DNA of 12,170 nucleotides from Gammaproteobacteria bacterium (GTDB lineage Bacteria; Pseudomonadota; Gammaproteobacteria; SZUA-140): assembly GCA_026994735.1 (NCBI GenBank), contig JALWQD010000321.1:683-12852 (forward strand), in the 5' to 3' direction. Made by a program: the position numbers and the translations under genes. Under the pieces are notes generated by a model. That model was given only the letters and a program-made list of their open reading frames with translations. It did not search any database and was not told the DNA's origin. This document shows, piece after piece, positions 1 to 6,473 of the stretch; the first letter of the stretch is position 1, and each line of letters starts with the position of its first letter.

Positions 1-774
1 ATTCGCAAGGCGATCCCCGCGCAATCACCAGCCAGTGATTGCGTCATTTGCCTGCTCGATGAGACAGACTCGACGAACCGCGTTTTACGTGATTGGCTAG
101 CCAGTGATCAACGAATAATTGCCTGCCTGGCCGAGACACAAACGGCCGGCCAGGGCCGTCGTGGTCACAGCTGGCAATCACCCTTTGGTGGCAATATTTA
201 CGCCTCGTTACGTTTTTCCATCCCCTTTGGCCCTGAAAAAGTACCCGGCTTGAGCCTCGTCGCAGGCATTGCAGTTATGGAATGCCTGCATGCGCTAGGG
301 GCTGACGATGCTCAGCTCAAATGGCCTAATGACATCCTCTACCAAGGCAAAAAACTGGCTGGCTTGCTCATTGAAATTAGCGGCCAATGTAATGGTCACT
401 GTACCGTTATCATTGGCATTGGCATTAACATCAGCCTCTCTGAAACTGCCGTGCAAGCCATCGACCAGCCCTGCTGTGACCTCGAACAAATTCTCGCTAA
501 CATCCCTTCACGAAACAAACTTGCAGGGGAGCTTATCCATCGTCTGAGCACACATATCGAGACTTTTTTACAACGGGGGCTGCCCCCCTTCCTCAGCACC
601 TGGCATCATCATGACTGTCTGCTTGGCGAACAAATTGTTGTCGAATACACTGATCGACAAATTACCGCTATTGCAGCAGGCATCGATGATCAAGGCGCCC
701 TTATTATTGAGACAACCGAAGGCCGGGAAGCGATTCTCGCCGGCGATGTCCATTTGAAACGGAAACCAACCTAG
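1..774 (+). CDS. birA: Biotin-protein ligase BirA, 3' part (5' end outside window)
   Basis: Ligates biotin to the acceptor lysine of biotin carboxyl carrier protein through biotinyl-5'-AMP, in the cytoplasm. The reading frame is open from base 1, so the start and any N-terminal DNA-binding domain lie upstream. The visible part holds the catalytic domain: an ETDSTN motif near 61-78, the biotinyl-AMP loop GQGRRGHSW at 148-174 (family pattern GRGRRGR.W), and KWPND at 319-333 with the catalytic lysine at 319-321. GIGINI follows near 415-432. The last 50 or so residues fit the small SH3-like C-terminal domain. Family assignment is firm. Whether it is a class II ligase that also represses the biotin operon cannot be told, because the N terminus is missing. 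It ends in TAG directly against the coaX ATG. Confidence 0.95.
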   Translation: MRKAIPAQSPASDCVICLLDETDSTNRVLRDWLASDQRIIACLAETQTAGQGRRGHSWQSPFGGNIYASLRFSIPFGPEKVPGLSLVAGIAVMECLHALGADDAQLKWPNDILYQGKKLAGLLIEISGQCNGHCTVIIGIGINISLSETAVQAIDQPCCDLEQILANIPSRNKLAGELIHRLSTHIETFLQRGLPPFLSTWHHHDCLLGEQIVVEYTDRQITAIAAGIDDQGALIIETTEGREAILAGDVHLKRKPT

Positions 775-1569
775 ATGTCCTCAGCTATAGTAGAAAACGC
801 ATGCGTCCACGACCTTCTTGTGGATTGTGGCAATAGCCGCATTAAATGGACCTGGCTTGAAGGCCGCAACATGAGTCCTGTAGAGCATATTGAACATATC
901 AAGACAGGTGTCCCCGCACGGATGCTCAAGACATGGCTGAAAGAAGCCAAACCGCGGCGCGTCGTCATCGCGAATGTCTGTGGCGAAAACGTTGCTCGAG
1001 CCCTGTCACAGTGGCTGCAAAAAAACTGGCAAATCGAAGCTGATTTCATCGTCCCCAGACGCAAGGCCTTTGGCGTCCAGAACGCCTACCCCATTCCTCA
1101 ACGACTGGGCAGCGATCGCTGGGCATCTCTGGTTGCTGCAAGAAGAATTGGCAAACACCCCGTTTGTATTGTCGACTGTGGCAGTGCATTAACAATCGAT
1201 GCCCTCAATGCCGAAGGACAGCATCGCGGCGGCCTGATTATTCCTGGCCTGATGATGATGATGACAGCCGTATCAACACAAGCACGCGATCTCAACAAAC
1301 GCATCGTCGAAGAAGAGAATGATAGGCCCCCCTCAATTGAGTTGCTTGCCGGTGACACCCTGCCTGCCTTGCGCGGGGGGGCACTCTACGCCATGATTGC
1401 CACCATAGACCGGGTTGTTGCCGATGTCAGCCAGGCCCTTGGCAAAGACACGGTATTGCTTATTACCGGTGGCGATGCACCTCATCTGGAAGGTCTGCTG
1501 GCTGATAACTACCGGCAAGAACCCAATCTGGTCTTCAAGGGTCTTGCTGAGATCGCTCGCAGCCGCTAA
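775..1569 (+). CDS. coaX: Type III pantothenate kinase CoaX
   Basis: Phosphorylates pantothenate in the first step of coenzyme A synthesis; this type belongs to the ASKHA fold and typically needs a monovalent cation. The 264 residues are within the family's usual length. Visible motifs are DCGNSRIKW (17-25, phosphate-binding loop), NAYPIPQRLGSDRW (103-116, pantothenate-binding region with catalytic Asp114), VDCGSALTID (133-142), GGLIIPG (152-158) and TGGDA (231-235). The ATG follows the birA stop with no spacing and no clear Shine-Dalgarno, so translation is probably coupled to birA. The first 12 or so residues look like an extension before the conserved LLVDCGN strand. A later GTG would cut into that motif, so the ATG is preferred. 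No coaA-type kinase is in the window. Confidence 0.95.
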   Translation: MSSAIVENACVHDLLVDCGNSRIKWTWLEGRNMSPVEHIEHIKTGVPARMLKTWLKEAKPRRVVIANVCGENVARALSQWLQKNWQIEADFIVPRRKAFGVQNAYPIPQRLGSDRWASLVAARRIGKHPVCIVDCGSALTIDALNAEGQHRGGLIIPGLMMMMTAVSTQARDLNKRIVEEENDRPPSIELLAGDTLPALRGGALYAMIATIDRVVADVSQALGKDTVLLITGGDAPHLEGLLADNYRQEPNLVFKGLAEIARSR

Positions 1570-1575
1570 CGAAAT

Positions 1576-2331
1576 ATGCGCCCATTACGCTCACTCATTT
1601 ACCTGCTCTTGCTGGTAAATATCGCCTCATACTACTGGTATAGCCAGTATGCCGACGAAATACCAGCAGCTGCCACCGTAGAGACGCCGCTCCCGAAAGG
1701 CGTACAAACCCTGAACTTGCTCAATGAAGACAAGCAACAGCCAGCCCCTGCCAGCCGTCAGAAAAGGCTGCCGCCGCCAACAAAACGACCGACTTCGAGA
1801 ACAACAAATAGCAAAGTCGCGACCACAACAGTGCCTCCGGCAGCCGCATCAAAACACCAGCAAGTGTGTCTGCGCGGTGGCCCCTTTAAAACACTCAAGG
1901 AAAGAATAACGGTCAAGCATCACTTGTCATCTCTGCCTCAGACAACCGTTTCTGAAAGTAACGAGAAGGCCGCAAGCAGCACAACCTACTGGGTAGGTCT
2001 AGGACGCACAGAACATCTCACAGATGCCAACAAAGTCATGGCTGAACTACTTCAGGCTGGCATCACAGACACGGCTGTTATTCCATTAAAGGCGGGAGGA
2101 TATCTTGTTTCTCTAGGTCTCTATCGTTCCGAAGAAATTGCCAGAAAACGGCGCAAGAAAATCCGTCAACTAGGTTTTGACGCCAGAATCCATCCCCGTA
2201 CACGGCAAAAAACCCGTTACTGGCTGGAGATTCGTACCCGACAGGAAGGCCTCCTCATGAGCAAACTCGCAGACAAAAACTTCTCTCTGCCAACGACTGC
2301 CAGATTCAAGCATACACCTTGTTCCAAATAG
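1576..2331 (+). CDS. Membrane-anchored SPOR-domain protein
   Basis: 251 residues. A short basic N terminus and one hydrophobic segment (about 5-21) suggest a single inner-membrane anchor with the rest in the periplasm. Residues 40-95 are low complexity, rich in Pro, Thr, Ala, Lys and Arg, and look like a linker. A CLRGGPF motif (about 98-104) and the stretch from YWVGLG to RQLGFDARI (about 138-200) match the beta-alpha-beta pattern of SPOR domains, which bind denuded septal peptidoglycan in known members. A SPOR protein directly after coaX is a recurring arrangement in gammaproteobacteria. The start lies 6 bases after the coaX stop, with a weak ribosome site. A role in cell-wall or division biology is inferred from the domain only; the gene has no established name. 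Confidence 0.75.
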   Translation: MRPLRSLIYLLLLVNIASYYWYSQYADEIPAAATVETPLPKGVQTLNLLNEDKQQPAPASRQKRLPPPTKRPTSRTTNSKVATTTVPPAAASKHQQVCLRGGPFKTLKERITVKHHLSSLPQTTVSESNEKAASSTTYWVGLGRTEHLTDANKVMAELLQAGITDTAVIPLKAGGYLVSLGLYRSEEIARKRRKKIRQLGFDARIHPRTRQKTRYWLEIRTRQEGLLMSKLADKNFSLPTTARFKHTPCSK

Positions 2332-2371
2332 GGTGCTACCGTTGACAGCAAGTTGATTGAGAAGTGGCGCC

Positions 2372-2400
2372 TTGCCTGGCCTCATGTTTCAATGTTTAAT
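2372..2400 (+). promoter_or_regulatory. Possible sigma70-type promoter
   Basis: A -35-like TTGCCT (2372-2377; 4 of 6 consensus bases) and a -10-like TTTAAT (2395-2400; 5 of 6) are separated by 17 bases. It would transcribe the gene at 2663 with a leader of about 255 bases. It was found by eye only, and AT-rich intergenic DNA often gives such matches. Confidence 0.3.
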
Positions 2401-2493
2401 AACCGCTTATGGGATAAATGCTGCGCAAACTTTTTTCTGCTGAAAGCAGTGCCTGCCAGACTATAGCCATGTCTGAATGAGTGATTCAGTCTG

Positions 2494-2614
2494 GATGAAA
2501 CAGCTGTCAGCCATAATTATCAGATTCAAGGCACAGAACGTACGTAATAGCGGGCTATTGCGAAGAGATGTAACGCAGAAGCCGGATCTTTTAGACGGAA
2601 AAGACACATTCATC
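2494..2614. repeat. Possible degenerate palindromic (MITE-like) element
   Basis: GATGAA at 2494-2499 is mirrored by TTCATC at 2609-2614. A near-perfect palindrome at 2543-2562 (stem CGTAATAGC against GCTATTGCG with one wobble pair and a 2-base centre) sits within about 1.5 bases of the midpoint of those ends. The arms between resemble each other only loosely. This symmetry is what a decayed palindromic interspersed element would show. Copies elsewhere in the genome cannot be seen from one window. Confidence 0.3.
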
Positions 2615-2662
2615 AATTAATCAGGGCTCCTTGGCAGTTACCCTGAACAATGGAGTGCATAC

Positions 2663-3589
2663 ATGACCATCGACCGACACAGCAAATTCCTCGGTGCAAT
2701 GATCGGCAGCGCACTCGGCGATGCCATCGGCAACCTTGCCAACCGAATCCCTGAGCGGGAATATTTGATCGACGAGATCAACAGTACAGACGCATTGCAT
2801 TACACCGAAGCCACTGTTATGTCGATGGCCATCGCAGAAATGCTTGTCGTCTTGCAAGATATAGATGGCCAACGTCTTGGCAATACCTTTCGCGAACACT
2901 ATCTAGCCGAACCCTGGCGTGGTTATGGCGAAGGGCCCAGGAAAATATTCGAACTGGTCAAACAGGAAGGCATCGGTTTTCATGATGCCGCCGCAAGACT
3001 GCATGATGGCGCGGGCTCATGGGGTTGCGGGGCTGCTGCTCACATCTTGCCCGCAGCCCTTTTTTATCATCGTGAAGAAGACCTCTATCAACACATTCAG
3101 GAAGTCGCCATCATCACTCATAGCAATCCCATCGCTATTGATGGGGCGGTTATCCTCGCCCGGGCAGAAATTAAAGGCATCCATATGAATGTCCATCGAC
3201 CTTTTTCTCTTGCCGTTATTATTGAACGTTTATCGTCATTGTCCCGTGTCGCTGCCCTGCGCTCAAAACTGCGTTTAATACCCGAATTGATTGAGCAGGA
3301 AGTTGATACCCGAGATGCCGCAAAGAGTCTCGGCATTGGTCTCGGCGCACACGAATCGGTTCCCTTTGCACTTTACAATTTCCTCCGTCACCCCCATACG
3401 TTCATGGAATGCGTATTGAATGCGACCTTGCATGGCGGCAGCCGCAGCAGCCTCGGGGCAATGGCCGGAGCAATGGCAGGCGCCTATCTCGGCATTGAAG
3501 GCATTCCGGACGACTGGCGTCAACGGCTTGAAGGCAACCAGCATATTGAAACCCTGGCTCGCGAACTCGCTGCTCGCTGTGGCGAGTAA
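2663..3589 (+). CDS. ADP-ribosylglycohydrolase-fold protein, probably lacking catalytic metal sites
   Basis: 308 residues, the normal length for the ADP-ribosylglycohydrolase (DraG/ARH/crystallin J1) superfamily, with no frameshift. Fold landmarks are GAMIGSALGDAIG (11-23), RGYGEGPRKI (86-95), THSNPIAIDGA (152-162) and a Gly/Ala-rich helix LGAMAGAMAGAYLG (264-277). Active members remove ADP-ribose from proteins or nucleic acid using two Mg ions held by a TDDT motif and a GGD.DT motif. Here those read TEAT (48-51) and GGSRSS (258-263), and the substrate loop usually written GS.GNG.AMR reads GSWGCGAAAH (118-127). The acidic ligands are therefore largely gone while the scaffold is kept. I infer a non-catalytic binding protein or a changed activity. 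The start is supported by GGAG at 2652-2655, 7 bases before ATG. It converges on aroE with 41 bases between the stop codons. Confidence 0.8.
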   Translation: MTIDRHSKFLGAMIGSALGDAIGNLANRIPEREYLIDEINSTDALHYTEATVMSMAIAEMLVVLQDIDGQRLGNTFREHYLAEPWRGYGEGPRKIFELVKQEGIGFHDAAARLHDGAGSWGCGAAAHILPAALFYHREEDLYQHIQEVAIITHSNPIAIDGAVILARAEIKGIHMNVHRPFSLAVIIERLSSLSRVAALRSKLRLIPELIEQEVDTRDAAKSLGIGLGAHESVPFALYNFLRHPHTFMECVLNATLHGGSRSSLGAMAGAMAGAYLGIEGIPDDWRQRLEGNQHIETLARELAARCGE

Positions 3590-3630
3590 TTGCTCTCATC
3601 GGACGCTGACAGCAATGGCGACCAACAGCC

Positions 3631-4497
3631 CTAGTGAGCCAGCAAGCGTTGGCGCAGCAACTTAATCACAGCAGCCGTTTCTGGCAAGATTCCTCGCCAT
3701 ATCAGAAAGGCCTCAGCTGCCTGTTCGACGAGCATGCCCAAACCATCGGCAACGCCTGCCGTTGCCTCCTGTTGCTCTGCCCAGCGCATGAAGGGGGTTG
3801 CCTTTGCGGCATACATCATGTCATAACAAAAAGTATTTTCGCTGTCTCGCAACAGGCCCTCAGGTAAGTCAGGAACAGTCCCCGACAGGCTCGCCGATGT
3901 CGCATTAATAATGAGATCGAAATGCTCCCCGCTCAGGGCCGGAAAAGCCAGCCCTCGAATAGCCCCGGCAAAGGCAAATTCTGACGCCAGCTGAACCGCT
4001 TTCTCGACCGTTCTATTGGCAATACTCAGGCTTGCCGGCAAACATTCCAGTAGCGGTTCAATAACCCCTCTGGCCGCCCCACCGGCCCCCAGTAAAAGAA
4101 TTTTTCGGCCTTTCAGTGACAGCGATAAATTTCTCTTCAAGTCACGAACGAGACCAATGCCATCCGTATTATCGCCAAAGACCTTGCCATCATCGAGAAA
4201 CTTTATGGTATTGACGGCGCCAGCTCTTTGCGCACGTGCACTTCGCTGATCGACCATTTTCCAGGCATCACGCTTGAACGGCACCGTCACGTTCATGCCT
4301 TTACCGCCAGAGGCCTGAAAATTACCCAATGCCTGGGCAAAACCACCCTGATCAACAGCCATGGCCTCGTAAACAATTCTCTCACCAGTCTGACGTGCAA
4401 AACATTGATGTATAAAGGGTGACTGGCTGTGGCGAATCGGATTACCAACAACGATATATTGTTCTGGTGGAGCATCAAAGGCAAAGGGATCATTCAC
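3631..4497 (-). CDS. aroE: Shikimate dehydrogenase (NADP+)
   Basis: Reduces 3-dehydroshikimate to shikimate with NADPH in the aromatic amino acid pathway. The 288 residues are slightly longer than the E. coli enzyme because of about 12 extra N-terminal residues. Motifs are VVGNPIRHSQSP (16-27, shikimate-binding serines), NVTVPFK (69-75, catalytic Lys75), GDNTDG (108-113, catalytic Asp112), the nucleotide loop GAGGAA (137-142), NRT (161-163, which favours NADP) and a C-terminal DGLGMLVEQA (251-260). The start chosen is GTG at 4497, preceded by AGGG with 9-base spacing. A nearby ATG at 4493 is out of frame. It is the last gene of adk-hemB-aroE, 6 bases after the hemB stop. No terminator was seen in the short convergent gap at its 3' end. 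Confidence 0.95.
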   Translation of the reverse strand: MNDPFAFDAPPEQYIVVGNPIRHSQSPFIHQCFARQTGERIVYEAMAVDQGGFAQALGNFQASGGKGMNVTVPFKRDAWKMVDQRSARAQRAGAVNTIKFLDDGKVFGDNTDGIGLVRDLKRNLSLSLKGRKILLLGAGGAARGVIEPLLECLPASLSIANRTVEKAVQLASEFAFAGAIRGLAFPALSGEHFDLIINATSASLSGTVPDLPEGLLRDSENTFCYDMMYAAKATPFMRWAEQQEATAGVADGLGMLVEQAAEAFLIWRGILPETAAVIKLLRQRLLAH

Positions 4498-4503
4498 TAT
4501 CCG

Positions 4504-5511
4504 CTACCCTTCACGCAGCCAAGCAGCAACATCACGGGCATAATAAGTCAGTATCGCATCGGCACCAGCACGCCGCATCGATAGCAAAGCCTCCATCACT
4601 GTTGCCCGCTCGTTGAGCCAGCCCTGTGCAGCCGCGGCCTTGAGCATCGCATACTCGCCACTGACCTGGTAAACAAAGGTTGGCATCGCAAATTCATCTT
4701 TAACCCTGCGGACAATATCCAGGTAGGGTAAACCAGGCTTGATCATCAGCATATCGGCGCCCTCAGCAATATCCAGCGCCACTTCAGCAAGGGCCTCATT
4801 GCTATTAGCGGGATCCATCTGATAGGTCGACTTATCACCACTACCCAGGTTCGCTGCTGAACCAACAGCATCGCGAAAGGGGCCGTAGAAGCTTGACGCA
4901 TATTTCGCCGAATAGGCAAGAATACGCGTATGAATCTCACCGGCATTCTCCAGAGCATCACGGATGGCCGCAATGCGCCCGTCCATCATGTCGGAGGGAG
5001 CGACAATATCGGCGCCCGCCTGGGCATGAGACAGCGCCTGCTTTACAAGGACATTAATCGTTTCATCATTAAGGACATAGCCTTGTTCATCAACCAGTCC
5101 ATCCTGTCCATGACGAGTAAATGGGTCAAGAGCAACATCAGTGATAACACCGAGCTCGGGAAAACGCTTTTTGATCGCCCGGACAGTACGCTGTGCGAGG
5201 CCTTCCGGGTTATAGGCTTCTTCTGCATGATCAGTCTTTGCTGCTGGATCTGTGACCGGAAACAGGGCAATGGCAGGTACACCATGCGCCAGCAGGTACT
5301 CACACTCATGCAGCAAACAATCAATTCCCATCCTCTCAACACCCGGCATTGATGGCACGGCTTCGCGCTGCTGTGACTTCTCCAGCACAAAAACCGGGTA
5401 AATCAAATCAGCAGCACTGAGAGTATGCTCACGCACCAGACGACGACTGAATTCATCACGGCGTATACGCCGGGGACGCCGCCGGGGAAAACCTCCGGAG
5501 AAGTTTTTCAT
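4504..5511 (-). CDS. hemB: Delta-aminolevulinic acid dehydratase (porphobilinogen synthase)
   Basis: Condenses two 5-aminolevulinate molecules to porphobilinogen for haem and other tetrapyrroles. 335 residues, full length. The Schiff-base lysines are Lys203 in YSAKYASSFYG and Lys258 in MIKPGLPYLD. The metal-site segment reads DVALDPFTRHGQDG (125-138): it has Asp and no Cys where the E. coli-type enzyme has its zinc cysteines. By family knowledge this is the Mg-dependent, Pseudomonas-like type. QVSGEYAM (about 282-289) is also conserved. GTG at 5514 and ATG at 5511 are adjacent in-frame starts. I prefer the ATG because the GGAGG on the minus strand then lies 8 bases away. The gap from the adk stop is 3 bases, so translation is probably coupled. 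Confidence 0.95.
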   Translation of the reverse strand: MKNFSGGFPRRRPRRIRRDEFSRRLVREHTLSAADLIYPVFVLEKSQQREAVPSMPGVERMGIDCLLHECEYLLAHGVPAIALFPVTDPAAKTDHAEEAYNPEGLAQRTVRAIKKRFPELGVITDVALDPFTRHGQDGLVDEQGYVLNDETINVLVKQALSHAQAGADIVAPSDMMDGRIAAIRDALENAGEIHTRILAYSAKYASSFYGPFRDAVGSAANLGSGDKSTYQMDPANSNEALAEVALDIAEGADMLMIKPGLPYLDIVRRVKDEFAMPTFVYQVSGEYAMLKAAAAQGWLNERATVMEALLSMRRAGADAILTYYARDVAAWLREG

Positions 5512-5514
5512 CAC

Positions 5515-6177
5515 CTATGCCTCCTGTTCCCTGAAGCCACCCAGCAAAGATAGAATGCGCTTGAAGATTAAGTCGACATCACCGTCACCGGCAATCTCAA
5601 TCAAGCGCCCTTGCTGCTGATAATAACCAATCAGCGGTTTCGTCTGCTGGTCATAGATCTGTAAACGGTTAGCAATCGTTTCTTCATTGTCATCAGCACG
5701 CTGCTTGAGATTGCCACCACAGGCATCGCAACGGCCATCAACCTGTGCCGCCTGAAAATAAATATTGTACATCTGTCCACATCCCTCACAGGTCCTGCGA
5801 CCCGTTAGACGTTTCAGCAAGAGGTCCTTGCTGACATCGATCAACATAGCGGTATCAAGCGGTTGGCCAAGCCGATCCAGCATGACATCCAGTGCCTTGG
5901 CCTGAACCAGATTGCGGGGAAAACCATCAAGGATAAAACCATTGGAGGCATCCGCCTCAGCCAATCGTTCTTCGATCATACCGAGAACAATATCATCAGA
6001 AACCAGTTCACCCGCATCCATTGCCGCCTTGGCTTTTAAACCCAGCGCTGACTTGGCACCAACGGCAGCACGTAGCAGGTCACCCGTTGAAATCTGCGGA
6101 ATACCATAATGCGCCATCAGGCGCTTCCCCTGTGTACCCTTGCCTGAACCTGGCGCCCCTAGCAAAACGATCCTCAT
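5515..6177 (-). CDS. adk: Adenylate kinase with zinc-type LID
   Basis: Interconverts AMP + ATP and two ADP in the cytoplasm. 220 residues, long-form bacterial enzyme. The P-loop is GAPGSGKGT (7-15), the AMP-binding part STGDLLR (30-36), then LDGFPRN (83-89) and the LID start LKRLTGRR (121-128). The LID carries four cysteines, Cys130, Cys133, Cys150 and Cys153, as two C-x2-C pairs, the arrangement that binds structural zinc. The E. coli-type enzyme has no such cysteines. A GTG at 6195 opens the frame further upstream, but ATG at 6177 is preceded by GAGGAG with 6-base spacing and starts directly at the conserved MRIVLLGAPG strand. It is the first gene of adk-hemB-aroE and is divergent from the phosphofructokinase gene. 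Confidence 0.96.
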   Translation of the reverse strand: MRIVLLGAPGSGKGTQGKRLMAHYGIPQISTGDLLRAAVGAKSALGLKAKAAMDAGELVSDDIVLGMIEERLAEADASNGFILDGFPRNLVQAKALDVMLDRLGQPLDTAMLIDVSKDLLLKRLTGRRTCEGCGQMYNIYFQAAQVDGRCDACGGNLKQRADDNEETIANRLQIYDQQTKPLIGYYQQQGRLIEIAGDGDVDLIFKRILSLLGGFREQEA

Positions 6178-6204
6178 GCCCCTCTCCTCAATCACTGATC
6201 ATCA

Positions 6205-6233
6205 ATAATATCCGCGAATAAACAGGCTGTCAT
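6205..6233 (-). promoter_or_regulatory. Likely sigma70-type promoter of adk-hemB-aroE
   Basis: On the minus strand ATGACA (6233-6228; 5 of 6 bases of the -35 consensus) and TATTAT (6210-6205; 5 of 6 of the -10 consensus) are separated by exactly 17 bases. Transcription would begin near 6197, leaving about 20 bases of leader that contain the GAGGAG ribosome site (6189-6184) before the adk ATG at 6177. Spacing and position fit well. It was judged by eye. Confidence 0.6.
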
Positions 6234-6318
6234 GATAACAAAACTCTTCACTGACAGATCAATTTTCACGCGAGATAATCTTCCTTCGCAGTCATTGTTG
6301 TCACCGTTTGGACTTTTC

Positions 6319-6347
6319 TTGACCCCTTGTCAATAAATGACCATGCT
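6319..6347 (+). promoter_or_regulatory. Possible promoter for the PPi-phosphofructokinase gene
   Basis: TTGACC (6319-6324; 5 of 6 of the -35 consensus) is followed after 17 bases by CATGCT (6342-6347), a poor -10 match (3 of 6). If used, the leader would be about 120 bases. It lies in the divergent region 6196-6473, which also carries two copies of TGTCACCGT (6299-6307 and 6391-6399). An activator could make up for the weak -10, but that is speculation. Confidence 0.3.
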
Positions 6348-6455
6348 AGAAGAAAGCAGAAAAATAATGGTGACTTTCAGCATCCAAACGTGTCACCGTA
6401 AACTTGAGCAACCAAAACGATATCGGTCAAGAAAACTTCTCGCTGCATGAACTCC

Positions 6456-6470
6456 TGGGAGGGATTTCCA
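6456..6470 (+). promoter_or_regulatory. Ribosome site in a GGA-loop hairpin (possible CsrA target)
   Basis: The Shine-Dalgarno GGGAGGG (6457-6463) lies 10 bases before the ATG at 6474 and supports that start over the ATG at 6447, which has no ribosome site. The same bases can fold: TGGGA (6456-6460) pairs with TTCCA (6466-6470), including one G-U pair, leaving loop GGGAT with GGA inside it. A GGA in a hairpin loop over the ribosome site is the typical CsrA-binding arrangement. Regulation is inferred, not shown. Confidence 0.35.
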
Positions 6471-6473
6471 ACA

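Larger units (their letters stand above)
2332..2662. other. Intergenic region without a gene
   Basis: 331 bases between the SPOR gene and the next gene on the same strand. I see no convincing coding frame, no tRNA cloverleaf and no intrinsic terminator. The gap holds a possible promoter (2372-2400), small inverted repeats (2437-2449 and 2473-2489, neither followed by a T tract) and a longer degenerate palindromic stretch at 2494-2614. In many gammaproteobacteria tRNA genes and tuf lie downstream of birA-coaX; they are absent here. Confidence 0.7.

Noticed and set aside
1250..1264. Run of ATG triplets in coaX (four consecutive methionines)
   Set aside because: The run is too short to suggest phase variation, and it sits in a normal helix after GGLIIPG.
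2437..2489. Small inverted repeats (CTGCT-GAA-AGCAG and CTGAAT-GAGTG-ATTCAG) considered as terminators of the birA cluster
   Set aside because: Neither is followed by a T tract on the plus strand, and the stems are short.
2332..2662. Search for tRNA genes after the birA-coaX cluster
   Set aside because: No acceptor stem, T-loop GTTCGA-type motif or CCA-adjacent structure was found.
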